DNA from: Clostridiales bacterium
Lineage (GTDB): Bacteria; Bacillota; Clostridia; Lachnospirales; JAITVM01
Direction of reading: 5' to 3'
Length of the DNA stretch: 13,433 nucleotides
Assembly (NCBI GenBank): GCA_031285815.1
Contig: JAITVM010000157.1
Coordinates: forward strand, 1 to 13,433
Under the pieces are notes generated by a model. That model was not told the origin of the DNA, made no database searches, and saw only the letters and a program-made list of their open reading frames with translations. Below are positions 7,044 through 13,433 of this stretch, one piece after another. The translations under genes and the position numbers were made by a program. The first letter of the stretch is position 1, and each line of letters begins with the position of its first letter.

Positions 7044-8204
7044 TTGTTAAAGCTGCTAATCGGCCGGATTTTTGGGCTAAATACAAATGAAGGTTATAAA
7101 TTATACCAGTTTGATTCAAATATACAGCGTTTCAAAATTTTTTCGGTTGGGGCCGCTATTATTAATTTCCTTCTGCTGCTCAGCAACTTCTTTAGTTTCG
7201 ATATCTTCATTGCCAGTATCCATATTATTTATATAATTGCCAGCCTATTATTTTATCAGAAATTCAAAGCCCAGGCTATTGTGCCAGCTAATTCTAAAAC
7301 TAATAATTATAGCCCTACTTTTATTTTTCTATATATCCTAATAATAGGCATACTCCAGCTCTTATTATTTTGGCGCGATGTTAACTCTACTGGGAATAGC
7401 TATAATATCATTTTGCTAATTGGCATATTAGTACTTATCCCTGACCTGGACTTTTATATTACTTCTTTTTACCTATCATCATTTTTGTTAATATCAGCTA
7501 TAATAGCCCTAACAAATAAATATTTTGCCTACTACCCAAAGATAATTTTTGACCTGTCTACGTTTTACTTAATTGGGTTTATAGTCGCCTTTTTTAATTC
7601 GAATAGGGGCTATAACCTTTTTGAGCGTAGCGAGCAGTTAAAAAAAGCAAACGAACTTTTAGCTATGCTAGTTGTAACAGATAATTTAACATCTTTACAT
7701 AACCGCCGTGCATTTGAGGAAAACTTTTACAGCCTATGGCTCAATTGCAAACGTGCGGAAAAACCATTTAGCATATTAATGATAGATGTAGATAATTTCA
7801 AATCGTACAATGATACCTTAGGGCACCCTGCCGGCGACAAAGCGCTAATCGCAATTTCGAGTATTATGCGGAAGTCCTTGCGCCGCGCCACAGATTTTCT
7901 CGCTAGGTATGGCGGCGAAGAATTTGTCATACTTTTACCATTTACGCCACGTGAAAACGCTATTGATATTGCTGAAAATATCCGTGCAGATATTGAAAAA
8001 GAAGGGATATCCCACCCAAAAAACCAAGCATCTGAGTTTGTAACAGTAAGCATAGGTGTCTCTTCAATGGTCCCTAATGATAGCTACAGCCGGAACTCGT
8101 TGCTTATTACAGCAGACGAAGCTTTATACCAAGCAAAAATAATGGGCAAAAATAAAGTACACTATAAAAGTTTGGTAGAAGCAATTTTTGAACACGAACT
8201 ATAA
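7044..8204 (+). CDS. Membrane-bound diguanylate cyclase (GGDEF), six-helix sensor
   Basis: This enzyme makes the second messenger cyclic di-GMP from two GTP. The 386-aa protein has six hydrophobic segments (about residues 30-50, 53-71, 92-110, 120-134, 137-157 and 167-185) that form an N-terminal membrane sensor I cannot assign to a named family. A short linker (about 188-210) leads to the GGDEF domain (about 211-375). The active-site loop is GGEEF (290-294), preceded five residues earlier by RATD (281-284), an intact RxxD inhibitory site. The metal-binding segment IDVDNFK (247-253) and DNLTSLHNRRAF (213-224) are present, so it should be active and feedback-inhibited. I chose TTG at 7044 because GGGGGGA (7030-7036) lies 7 nt upstream; the frame is open from an earlier TTG at 7023 with no such site. 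No EAL or HD-GYP partner is visible. Confidence 0.93.
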   Translation: MLKLLIGRIFGLNTNEGYKLYQFDSNIQRFKIFSVGAAIINFLLLLSNFFSFDIFIASIHIIYIIASLLFYQKFKAQAIVPANSKTNNYSPTFIFLYILIIGILQLLLFWRDVNSTGNSYNIILLIGILVLIPDLDFYITSFYLSSFLLISAIIALTNKYFAYYPKIIFDLSTFYLIGFIVAFFNSNRGYNLFERSEQLKKANELLAMLVVTDNLTSLHNRRAFEENFYSLWLNCKRAEKPFSILMIDVDNFKSYNDTLGHPAGDKALIAISSIMRKSLRRATDFLARYGGEEFVILLPFTPRENAIDIAENIRADIEKEGISHPKNQASEFVTVSIGVSSMVPNDSYSRNSLLITADEALYQAKIMGKNKVHYKSLVEAIFEHEL

Positions 8205-8210
8205 ACCCTT

Positions 8211-8249
8211 AAACAAACAGCATATAAAACCGTGTTGTTTGTTTTTTTT
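8211..8249 (+). terminator. Rho-independent terminator of the cyclase gene
   Basis: AAACAAACAGCA (8211-8222) pairs with TGTTGTTTGTTT (8233-8244) over 12 bp with one G-U pair and a 10-nt loop. A T-run follows to 8249. It starts 6 nt after the stop codon. Confidence 0.85.
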
Positions 8250-8251
8250 AC

Positions 8252-8286
8252 AAAAAAAATTCTACCCGCCTAAGAAGTAGAATTTT
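8252..8286 (-). terminator. Rho-independent terminator ending the ribosomal operon
   Basis: The perfect 10-bp arms AAAATTCTAC (8256-8265) and GTAGAATTTT (8277-8286) enclose an 11-nt loop. On the minus strand a run of eight T follows (8259-8252). It lies about 50 nt past the rplQ stop and abuts the cyclase terminator on the opposite strand. Confidence 0.88.
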
Positions 8287-8338
8287 ATAACCAAAAAGCC
8301 ACCTACGGCATCTATGCAATACAGCCGCCGGTTTGATG

Positions 8339-8887
8339 CTATACTAATTCAATAATAACCTCCATCGCCCCGTCGCCTTTCCTTGGGCCGATTTTAACCA
8401 TTCGTGTATAGCCGCCATTACGGTCAACATATTTTGGCGCAACCTCATCAAAAAGTTTGTTCGCCATATCAATCTTTACAGAGGACGTACGTTTTTTAAA
8501 AGGCCTATTTTGTTCGTTTAAAGGCACCTCTGTAACAGTATAAAGTACCGAATATATTTTCCTTCTAGCATTAAGCCTCGAAGGCATATCTTTTTTATAA
8601 GTCTTTTCAACTTCATTAAACACAGTTACTTTTTTACCATTAACCACTTCTTTTACACGTTTGCCGGAAGCGTCTTTTTTAGGGACTTTAACTGTCTTAG
8701 TAACCATTTCAAAATTATCTTTCTCTTTTTTTGAAATTGTTATAAGCCTCTCAGCAATTTTACGGACTTCCTTTGCCCTAGTATCAGTGGTCCTGATTTT
8801 CCCGTGATATAATAAATTGGTAGCTAAACTCCTGAGCATAGCCTTACGCACATTGGTTGCGCGGCCAAGTTTTCTATAACCAGGCAT
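8339..8887 (-). CDS. rplQ: 50S ribosomal protein L17, long form
   Basis: L17 is a large-subunit protein near the peptide exit tunnel. The N-terminus (GYRKLGRATNVRKAMLRSL, 3-21) and the C-terminus (NGGYTRMVKIGPRKGD, 157-172; EVIIELV at the end) match the family closely. At 182 aa it is far longer than the usual 112-130. The extra residues are internal: a Lys/Val-rich insertion at about 55-105, just before the conserved NARRK, and a second at about 117-137. Similar long L17 forms are, as I recall, found in some Clostridia, so this looks like a lineage feature, not a fusion. ATG start with GGAGG about 9 nt upstream. It is the last gene of the cluster and is followed by a terminator. Confidence 0.96.
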   Translation of the reverse strand: MPGYRKLGRATNVRKAMLRSLATNLLYHGKIRTTDTRAKEVRKIAERLITISKKEKDNFEMVTKTVKVPKKDASGKRVKEVVNGKKVTVFNEVEKTYKKDMPSRLNARRKIYSVLYTVTEVPLNEQNRPFKKRTSSVKIDMANKLFDEVAPKYVDRNGGYTRMVKIGPRKGDGAMEVIIELV

Positions 8888-8904
8888 AACAAAACCCTCC
8901 TTTA

Positions 8905-9861
8905 TTATTCTTCAGTAGATCTTAAATTGAGACCTAAATCAGACATTTTATTCAATACTTCTTCCAACGATTTGCGCCCGAGGTTCCGGACCTTCATCAT
9001 ATCCTCTTCTGTTTTATTAACCAAATCTTCTACAGTATTTATCCCGGCCCGTTTTAAACAGTTATAGGAACGTACAGAGAGGTCAAGCTCTTCGATACTC
9101 ATCTCGAGAACTTTTTCTTTTTTGCCATCTTCTTTTTCGACCATAATTTCAGTATTGCGTGCATTATCAGTAAGGTCTACAAAAAGATTTAAGTGTTCGC
9201 TTAGGATTTTAGCGCCTAAGCTAATAGCGCCTTCAGGAAGAATAGTACCATTTGTCCAAACCTCAATTGTTAATCTATCATAATCGGTTACCTGGCCCAC
9301 ACGTGTGTTTTCCACACTAAAATTAACTCTTCTTACAGGTGTGAATAATGAGTCAATGGGGATAATGCCTATCGGCTGTTCCGGTTTTTTATTCTTTTCT
9401 GCACCGACATAGCCGCGCCCTTTGGTTATCGTCATTTCAATAAACAGCTTAGAATCTGAGCCGCTCAAACTCGCTATGTGTAAATCCGGGTTTAAAATCT
9501 CGATATCGGAATCAACCTTGATGTCCCTTGCATAAACTTCGGTTTCACCCACAGCATCGATATACGCTATCTTTGAATCAATAGATTCACTGTTGTTTTT
9601 AACATGTAGCTCTTTCAAGCTAAAAATAATTTCTGTTACATCCTCTTTAACACCCGGAATTACACTAAACTCATGAAACACGCCATCTATTTTAATACTA
9701 CTGACCGCAGCCCCAGGCAGGCTTGATAGCAATATACGCCTGAGCGAATTGCCCAGCGTTGTGCCATAGCCCCTTTCCAGAGGTTCAATTATAAACCGCC
9801 CGTAAGTGCCATCTGATGATGCCTCATCAATTTCAATGCGAGGTTTTTCAAATTCAAACAC
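8905..9861 (-). CDS. rpoA: DNA-directed RNA polymerase subunit alpha
   Basis: Alpha dimerises to nucleate RNA polymerase assembly, and its C-terminal domain contacts UP-element DNA and activators. The 318-aa protein has the N-terminal assembly domain (about 1-232, with GYGTTLGNSLRRILLSSLPG at 31-50). A charged linker (about 233-252) joins it to the C-terminal domain (about 253-318), which has LSVRSYNCLKRAGI (261-274; Arg264 is the DNA-contact position) and NLGRKSLEE (293-301). The start is GTG at 9861-9859 with GGAGG 9 nt upstream; the frame has no better ATG. It lies between rpsD and rplQ with gaps under 30 nt, the standard alpha-operon position. Nothing is unusual. Confidence 0.98.
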   Translation of the reverse strand: MFEFEKPRIEIDEASSDGTYGRFIIEPLERGYGTTLGNSLRRILLSSLPGAAVSSIKIDGVFHEFSVIPGVKEDVTEIIFSLKELHVKNNSESIDSKIAYIDAVGETEVYARDIKVDSDIEILNPDLHIASLSGSDSKLFIEMTITKGRGYVGAEKNKKPEQPIGIIPIDSLFTPVRRVNFSVENTRVGQVTDYDRLTIEVWTNGTILPEGAISLGAKILSEHLNLFVDLTDNARNTEIMVEKEDGKKEKVLEMSIEELDLSVRSYNCLKRAGINTVEDLVNKTEEDMMKVRNLGRKSLEEVLNKMSDLGLNLRSTEE

Positions 9862-9889
9862 GCACTCTAACCTCCCTTGAAGAACCTAA

Positions 9890-10531
9890 TTATTTAGAAT
9901 ACAACTCAACAATAAGAGTCTCGTGTACAGGGATATCAATTTGATCCCTATTCGGAAACCCTTTAACAGTACCGCTTAAATTTTCGTGATTCGCCTCAAG
10001 CCATTCTGGTACTATCCTAAAATCTGTAACATCAAGAATATCTTTAAACCTCTGCATAGGTTTAGATTTTTCTTTTATTTCAATAACATCGCCAATTTTT
10101 AAAATATATGATGGGATGTTAACTTTTTTGCCATTGACCCTTATGTGGTTATGCCTAACAACCTGGCGTGCTTCTGTACGCGAGCGCCCATAGCCCATCC
10201 TGTAGACAGCATTATCAAGCCTTAATTCTAATAAGCGCAATAAATTTTCACCTGTTATGCCAGCTTGCCTTTCAGCAATACCATAATACTTCCTGAATTG
10301 GGCTTCCAAAACGCCATAAATTCTTTTTGCTTTTTGTTTTTCCCTAAGCTGGGTGCCGTATTCAGATACTTTTTTCCTAGCTGCGCCATGTTGGCCTGGG
10401 GCTAATACAGCGCTATTCTTGACCCTTTTTTTAACCGAGCAAACAGGCTTTGAACATCTTTCACCTTTTAGAAAAAGCTGTTCGCCTTCCCTACGGCAAA
10501 GCCTGCAAACTGGTCCAATATACCTAGCCAT
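9890..10531 (-). CDS. rpsD: 30S ribosomal protein S4, zinc-ligand form
   Basis: S4 binds 16S rRNA early in small-subunit assembly and helps set decoding accuracy. The 213-aa protein has the N-terminal S4 domain with four cysteines (Cys9, Cys12, Cys26, Cys31: C-x2-C-x13-C-x4-C), the zinc-binding form. The S4 RNA-binding fold follows at about 100-165 (LRLDNAVYRMGYGRSRTEAR begins near 96). ATG start with GGAGG about 11 nt upstream. Here rpsD lies inside the alpha operon, as in Clostridia and E. coli; in Bacillus subtilis it is elsewhere. No separate leader is visible between rpsK and rpsD. Confidence 0.98.
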   Translation of the reverse strand: MARYIGPVCRLCRREGEQLFLKGERCSKPVCSVKKRVKNSAVLAPGQHGAARKKVSEYGTQLREKQKAKRIYGVLEAQFRKYYGIAERQAGITGENLLRLLELRLDNAVYRMGYGRSRTEARQVVRHNHIRVNGKKVNIPSYILKIGDVIEIKEKSKPMQRFKDILDVTDFRIVPEWLEANHENLSGTVKGFPNRDQIDIPVHETLIVELYSK

Positions 10532-10554
10532 CTATAAATGCACCTCCTGATAAA

Positions 10555-10956
10555 TCAAACTCTTCTACGTTTCGGTGGCCTACACCCATTGTGTGGGACA
10601 GGCGTTACATCTTTGATCATCGTAACATCGAGCCCTGCTGACTGCAAAGCGCGGATAGCCGCTTCCCTGCCGCTCCCTGGCCCTTTTACAAAAACCTCGA
10701 CAGTTTTAAGGCCATATTCCATAGCTGCGGCCGCTGCAGTATCAGCTGCCATTTGTGCAGCGTATGGGGTAGATTTTCTTGACCCCCTAAAGCCCAGCTG
10801 CCCAGCAGAAGCCCAAGATAAAGCGTTTCCTGCGGCATCAGTCAAAGTTACTATAGTATTGTTAAATGTAGATTGGATATGAGCCTGGCCACGGTCTACA
10901 AATTTCTTGTCGCGGCGTTTACGCCCAGCAGTTTTTTTAACTTGTTTTCTTGCCAT
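10555..10956 (-). CDS. rpsK: 30S ribosomal protein S11
   Basis: S11 sits on the platform of the small subunit and contacts 16S rRNA near the E site. The 133-aa protein matches the family throughout: AHIQSTFNNTIVTLTD (25-40), GFRGSRKSTPYAAQ (55-68) and the basic end HNGCRPPKRRRV (122-133). ATG start with GGAGG 10 nt upstream. It is followed 23 nt later by rpsD. The 91-nt spacer before it, after rpsM, is the widest gap inside the run of S13-L17 genes and shows only a weak 3-bp hairpin followed by T residues, not a convincing terminator. Confidence 0.98.
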   Translation of the reverse strand: MARKQVKKTAGRKRRDKKFVDRGQAHIQSTFNNTIVTLTDAAGNALSWASAGQLGFRGSRKSTPYAAQMAADTAAAAAMEYGLKTVEVFVKGPGSGREAAIRALQSAGLDVTMIKDVTPVPHNGCRPPKRRRV

Positions 10957-11047
10957 TTAGTAAAAACCTCCTTATCTATAGCAACCCCATATTAATTAAC
11001 AACTACCCAAATTTAAATAGGTATTTTAAAAAAACGGGATTGCCCTA

Positions 11048-11416
11048 TTATTTCTTCTTGTTAGCAATAGTCCTAGCCGGGCCTTTTCTAGTCCTGGCAT
11101 TAGTTTTGGTCCTTTGCCCCCTTACAGGAAGGCCCCTACGGTGCCTTATGCCCCTATAGCAGCCTATCTCTATTAAGCGTTTGATATTAAGCGCAGTTTC
11201 CCTACGCAAATCGCCTTCTACTGTCTGGGTTTTATCAATTTGGTCACGGATCCTGCCTACTTCGTCGTCAGTTAGGTCCCTAACCCTAGTATCTAAATTA
11301 ACATCCGCCGCTTTTAGAATCCTTTTTGCGCTGGACCTGCCGATACCAAAAATATATGTGAGCCCGATTTCTACGCGTTTTTCCCTTGGTAAGTCAACAC
11401 CTGCAATACGTGCCAT
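11048..11416 (-). CDS. rpsM: 30S ribosomal protein S13
   Basis: S13 is in the head of the small subunit and touches the P-site tRNA and the bridge to the large subunit. The 122-aa protein has the helix-two-turns-helix segment starting IAGVDLPREKR (4-14) and the basic tail RGLPVRGQRTKTNARTRKG (about 94-112). ATG start with GGAGG upstream (in GGAGGTGCAAAAATTAG). It follows rpmJ by 38 nt, the usual first gene of the alpha operon. Confidence 0.98.
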   Translation of the reverse strand: MARIAGVDLPREKRVEIGLTYIFGIGRSSAKRILKAADVNLDTRVRDLTDDEVGRIRDQIDKTQTVEGDLRRETALNIKRLIEIGCYRGIRHRRGLPVRGQRTKTNARTRKGPARTIANKKK

Positions 11417-11454
11417 CTAATTTTTGCACCTCCAAATAAATCTATATAGAATAC

Positions 11455-11568
11455 TCAACCTTGTCTTTGTTTGTGCTTAGGGTTCACGCAAATAACCCTT
11501 ATAGCGCCCTTCCTCTTAATTATCTTACATTTTTCGCAAATAGGTTTAACTGATGGCCTAACCTTCAC
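11455..11568 (-). CDS. rpmJ: 50S ribosomal protein L36, zinc form
   Basis: L36 is the smallest large-subunit protein. It reads MKVRPSVKPICEKCK at the start and ends KHKQRQG. Cys11, Cys14, Cys27 and His32 are the zinc ligands of the ancestral form. At 37 aa it has exactly the family length. The frame is open further upstream, but the correct start is GTG at 11568-11566. GGAG (11580-11577) lies 8 nt before it, and the family sequence starts at this residue. It is 16 nt downstream of infA. Confidence 0.96.
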   Translation of the reverse strand: MKVRPSVKPICEKCKIIKRKGAIRVICVNPKHKQRQG

Positions 11569-11584
11569 CTTAAACACTCCTTTT

Positions 11585-11803
11585 TTATTTATCTCTCCAG
11601 ATAATCCTGCCCTTAGATAAGTCATAAGGGGATATTTGGAGCAAAACTTTATCACCAGGGATGATACGTATAAAATTCATCCTCAATTTTCCAGAAATAT
11701 GGGCAAGCACTTTATGCCCATTCTCCAGCTCTACAAAAAATTGGGCGTTAGGTAATTTTTCTAGAACGACACCTTCTATTTCTATAACATCCTCTTTAGA
11801 CAA
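11585..11803 (-). CDS. infA: Translation initiation factor IF-1
   Basis: IF-1 blocks the ribosomal A site during initiation and helps IF-2 and IF-3. The 72-aa protein is full length with a single S1-like OB fold: MSKEDVIEIEG at the start, ENGHKVLAHISGK (27-39), MNFIRIIPGDKV (42-53) and SPYDLSKGRI (58-67). The start is TTG at 11803-11801. An AAGGAGG site lies inside the last codons of the upstream KOW gene, whose TGA ends one base before the start, so the two are translationally coupled. TTG is unusual for a highly expressed factor but fits the site. Confidence 0.97.
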   Translation of the reverse strand: MSKEDVIEIEGVVLEKLPNAQFFVELENGHKVLAHISGKLRMNFIRIIPGDKVLLQISPYDLSKGRIIWRDK

Positions 11804-11804
11804 A

Positions 11805-12083
11805 TCAAACTTCCTCCTTACAACGATTCACACCAAAAAGCAGCAATACCTTTCTAATATCCGAATCCAAGGTATATTCGGCATTCAAAAGCTTGTTTTT
11901 TAAATCCTGGTCTATAAATTTGGTTAATTGAATATGCTTTAATTTTTTCTTTTTGGGCCTATCGACCACCCTTAATTTGCCGTCCGCTAAAAAAACATAT
12001 TCACTGCTAATATTTATTATAACAAAAGCCTTACCTTTGTCACGCCCATTTTTAGAAAATACTATTTGGCCAACTGAAATCAT
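11805..12083 (-). CDS. KOW-domain RNA-binding protein (L14e/L6e-like)
   Basis: This 92-aa protein has an N-terminal KOW-type SH3-like barrel: VGQIVFSKNGRDKGKAFVI (4-22), then a basic stretch RPKKKKLKHIQ (42-52) and a helical C-terminus. It resembles archaeal and eukaryotic L14e-type proteins. Proteins of this kind are recurrent between map and infA in Clostridia, where they are annotated as RNA-binding but, to my knowledge, have no assigned function. ATG at 12083, with AAGGTGA overlapping the end of map (4 nt between stop and start). Its 3' end carries the infA ribosome binding site. A role in ribosome assembly or translation is inferred from fold and position. Confidence 0.85.
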   Translation of the reverse strand: MISVGQIVFSKNGRDKGKAFVIINISSEYVFLADGKLRVVDRPKKKKLKHIQLTKFIDQDLKNKLLNAEYTLDSDIRKVLLLFGVNRCKEEV

Positions 12084-12087
12084 ATTA

Positions 12088-12840
12088 TCACCTTAATGTT
12101 AAAATAAGCGGCTCGCCATCAGTAATGACGACCGTATTTTCATAGTGGGCAGATAATTTCTTATCCTTAGTAATAACCGTCCAGCCATCTGCAAGGATTA
12201 TAACATTATATACACCTTCGTTAACCATCGGCTCAATAGCAAGCGCCATCCCTTTACAAAGTTTAGGGCCGCGCTTTTTTTGTTTGTAGTGTGGGATTTG
12301 TGGGTCTTCATGCATTGATTTCCCTATCCCATGGCCAACAAAATCCCTTACGCACGAAAAGCCGAAGCTTGTTACATAATCCTCAATGGCTTCAGATATT
12401 TCAAACAGGTGTGACCCGTCCTTTGCATGTTTAACCCCTTCGAAAAAAGACTGCTTTGTAACTTCAATAAGCTTCATCGCGTTATCAGGCACATTTTCGC
12501 CGACAGGGAATGTTCTTGCTGCATCCCCATGATAACCGTTTATATAAGCCCCGATATCAATACCAATAATATCGCCATCTTTTAACTTTTTTAAACCCGG
12601 TATGCCATGTATTACCTCTTCGTTTATAGCAGTACAAATAGACGCAGGGTACCCATTATAGCCTTTGAATGAAGGCACCGCGCCTTTACTCAGAATAAAT
12701 TCCTCTGCTATAGTGTCAAGTTCTTTAGTAGTTACCCCAGGCCGTATTTCTTTTTCTAATAGTTCAAAAGCTTCAGCAACTATAGAAGAAGCAATCTTCA
12801 TTTTTTCAATTTGTTGTCCGCCTTTTATCAATATAGCCAT
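12088..12840 (-). CDS. map: Methionine aminopeptidase, type I
   Basis: It removes the initiator methionine from new proteins when the second residue is small. The 250-aa enzyme has the pita-bread fold residues in place: His79 (EVIHGIP), metal ligands Asp95 (GIDIGA), Asp106 (HGDAAR), His170 (GHGIG), Glu203 (AIEPM) and Glu234 (HYENTV), and His177 (SMHEDP). It lacks the N-terminal SEC-C zinc extension found in some type I enzymes. ATG start with AGAGGGGG upstream. It is followed at 4 nt by the KOW gene. Upstream, adk is absent and 125 nt separate map from secY. Confidence 0.97.
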   Translation of the reverse strand: MAILIKGGQQIEKMKIASSIVAEAFELLEKEIRPGVTTKELDTIAEEFILSKGAVPSFKGYNGYPASICTAINEEVIHGIPGLKKLKDGDIIGIDIGAYINGYHGDAARTFPVGENVPDNAMKLIEVTKQSFFEGVKHAKDGSHLFEISEAIEDYVTSFGFSCVRDFVGHGIGKSMHEDPQIPHYKQKKRGPKLCKGMALAIEPMVNEGVYNVIILADGWTVITKDKKLSAHYENTVVITDGEPLILTLR

Positions 12841-12872
12841 TAATAGCCCCCTCTCATAGTATTATTCACATA

Positions 12873-12894
12873 GGTTAGAACGGCGCACCTAACC
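12873..12894. repeat. Inverted repeat GGTTAG...CTAACC upstream of map
   Basis: Six-bp arms (12873-12878 and 12889-12894) enclose a GC-rich 10-nt centre in an otherwise AT-rich spacer. No T-run follows on either strand, so it is not a typical terminator. It would lie at the 5' end of a transcript from the candidate promoter just upstream, and could be an operator or an mRNA 5' hairpin. Confidence 0.4.
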
Positions 12895-12899
12895 CATAA

Positions 12900-12928
12900 A
12901 TAATAATATAATTACGCTTAAGTGAAAA
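12900..12928 (-). promoter_or_regulatory. Weak candidate internal promoter for map and downstream genes
   Basis: On the minus strand TTTTCA (12928-12923) and TATTAT (12905-12900) are 17 bp apart, matching 4 of 6 and 5 of 6 consensus bases. The surrounding DNA is so AT-rich that such matches can arise by chance. The unusual 125-nt gap between secY and map makes an internal promoter plausible. Confidence 0.25.
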
Positions 12929-12965
12929 TAAATTGCATCTTATATATAAAACCCATCATATGATA

Positions 12966-13433
12966 TTAGCTTAAAAATCCTTTGTAATGCCTCATAAGAA
13001 GCAAAGATTCTAGTGATTTAACTATTTCAAGGGCAACACTGGACACAATCAAAAGTGTTGTACCACCAAACCCGGCAGGTATGCTTAAAGCAACTTCGAA
13101 TAAAACAGGGACCATTGCAATCAACGCATAAAAACCTGCGCCAATCCAAGAAAGCCTGTTTACAGTTGTTTCAATATATTCTGCAGTAGGCCTGCCTGGC
13201 CGGATACCCGGGATTGCCCCGCCATTTTTCTTAATATTTTCAGCCATTTCGTTAGGGTTTACTGCAAATGACGTATAAAAGAATGTAAATGCAAAAATAA
13301 GCACTACATAGATAACCGCCCCAACTGGGTGTGTATGCTGCAAATATGCAATAATTGTAGTAAGTGCAGGGTGGCTTACAAAACCACTTATCATCTGGGG
13401 AAGCTGCATTAAGCTAATCGCAAAGATTATACT
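12966..13433 (-). CDS. secY: Protein translocase subunit SecY, C-terminal part (cut by window edge)
   Basis: SecY is the membrane channel of the Sec protein-export system, working with SecE, SecG and SecA. The last 155 residues are visible. The frame runs open to the window end, so the Met at 13409 is internal, not the start. Landmarks are the cytoplasmic loop NPNEMAENIKKNGGAIPGIRPG, which contacts SecA and the ribosome, then PTAEYIE, two hydrophobic helices and the family ending LLMRHYKGFLS. Several hydrophobic segments fit the last transmembrane helices. It is the most upstream gene of the block seen here. The stop is TAA at 12968-12966. Confidence 0.96.
   Translation of the reverse strand, partial: SIIFAISLMQLPQMISGFVSHPALTTIIAYLQHTHPVGAVIYVVLIFAFTFFYTSFAVNPNEMAENIKKNGGAIPGIRPGRPTAEYIETTVNRLSWIGAGFYALIAMVPVLFEVALSIPAGFGGTTLLIVSSVALEIVKSLESLLLMRHYKGFLS

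Noticed and set aside
11010..11047. Terminator between rpsM and rpsK (hairpin plus T-run on the minus strand)
   Set aside because: The stem is only about 3 bp (GGGCAATCCC), too weak, and it would separate genes that are normally co-transcribed.
11569..11655. Upstream extension of the rpmJ frame to a 66-aa protein
   Set aside because: It overlaps infA. L36 is 37 aa and its GTG start at 11568 has a correctly spaced GGAG.
13407..13409. Internal Met codon as the start of a 147-aa gene
   Set aside because: The frame continues to the window edge with SecY-like sequence; this is the interior of secY.

Overview
The window is AT-rich and carries a long block of ribosomal genes in the order secY-map-KOW gene-infA-rpmJ-rpsM-rpsK-rpsD-rpoA-rplQ. 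It has strong purine-rich ribosome binding sites and several TTG and GTG starts. Protein features point to a low-GC Gram-positive of class Clostridia, possibly near Lachnospiraceae or Ruminococcaceae. These features are the small KOW protein between map and infA, the zinc-ligand forms of S4 and L36, the long L17 with internal insertions, and a Ppx with a C-terminal HD domain. The placement comes from recognising families, not from a database search.

Left part (1-3757, minus strand): a two-gene polyphosphate unit, ppx then ppk1, with a 1-nt gap between them. Ppk1 makes polyphosphate and the Ppx-like protein may degrade or sense it, although its phosphate-binding motifs are degenerate. A possible further gene begins at the extreme left edge, where its coding strand carries a run of 10 G. 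Next (3984-4790, minus) is a disordered, basic, Asn/Ser/Thr-rich lipoprotein with its own terminator.

Centre (about 4800-8250, plus strand): malQ (4-alpha-glucanotransferase), with an excellent sigma-A promoter and a terminator, followed by a six-helix membrane diguanylate cyclase with its own terminator. A gene-free stretch of about 390 bases between the lipoprotein gene and malQ holds the malQ promoter, a 41-bp imperfect palindrome and a short motif repeated four times.

Right part (8252-13433, minus strand): the distal end of the spc/alpha ribosomal cluster, from the 3' part of secY to rplQ, ending in a terminator placed head-to-head with that of the cyclase gene. adk, usually found between secY and map, is missing here. 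A 124-bp spacer with a possible promoter and hairpin takes its place.

Most of the window is ordinary core metabolism and translation. I see no mobile element, CRISPR array, tRNA or rRNA, and no clear new multi-gene system. The points most worth a second look are the divergent Ppx, the orphan lipoprotein, the edge ORF with the G tract, the cyclase sensor, the lost adk and the regulatory DNA around malQ and ppx.
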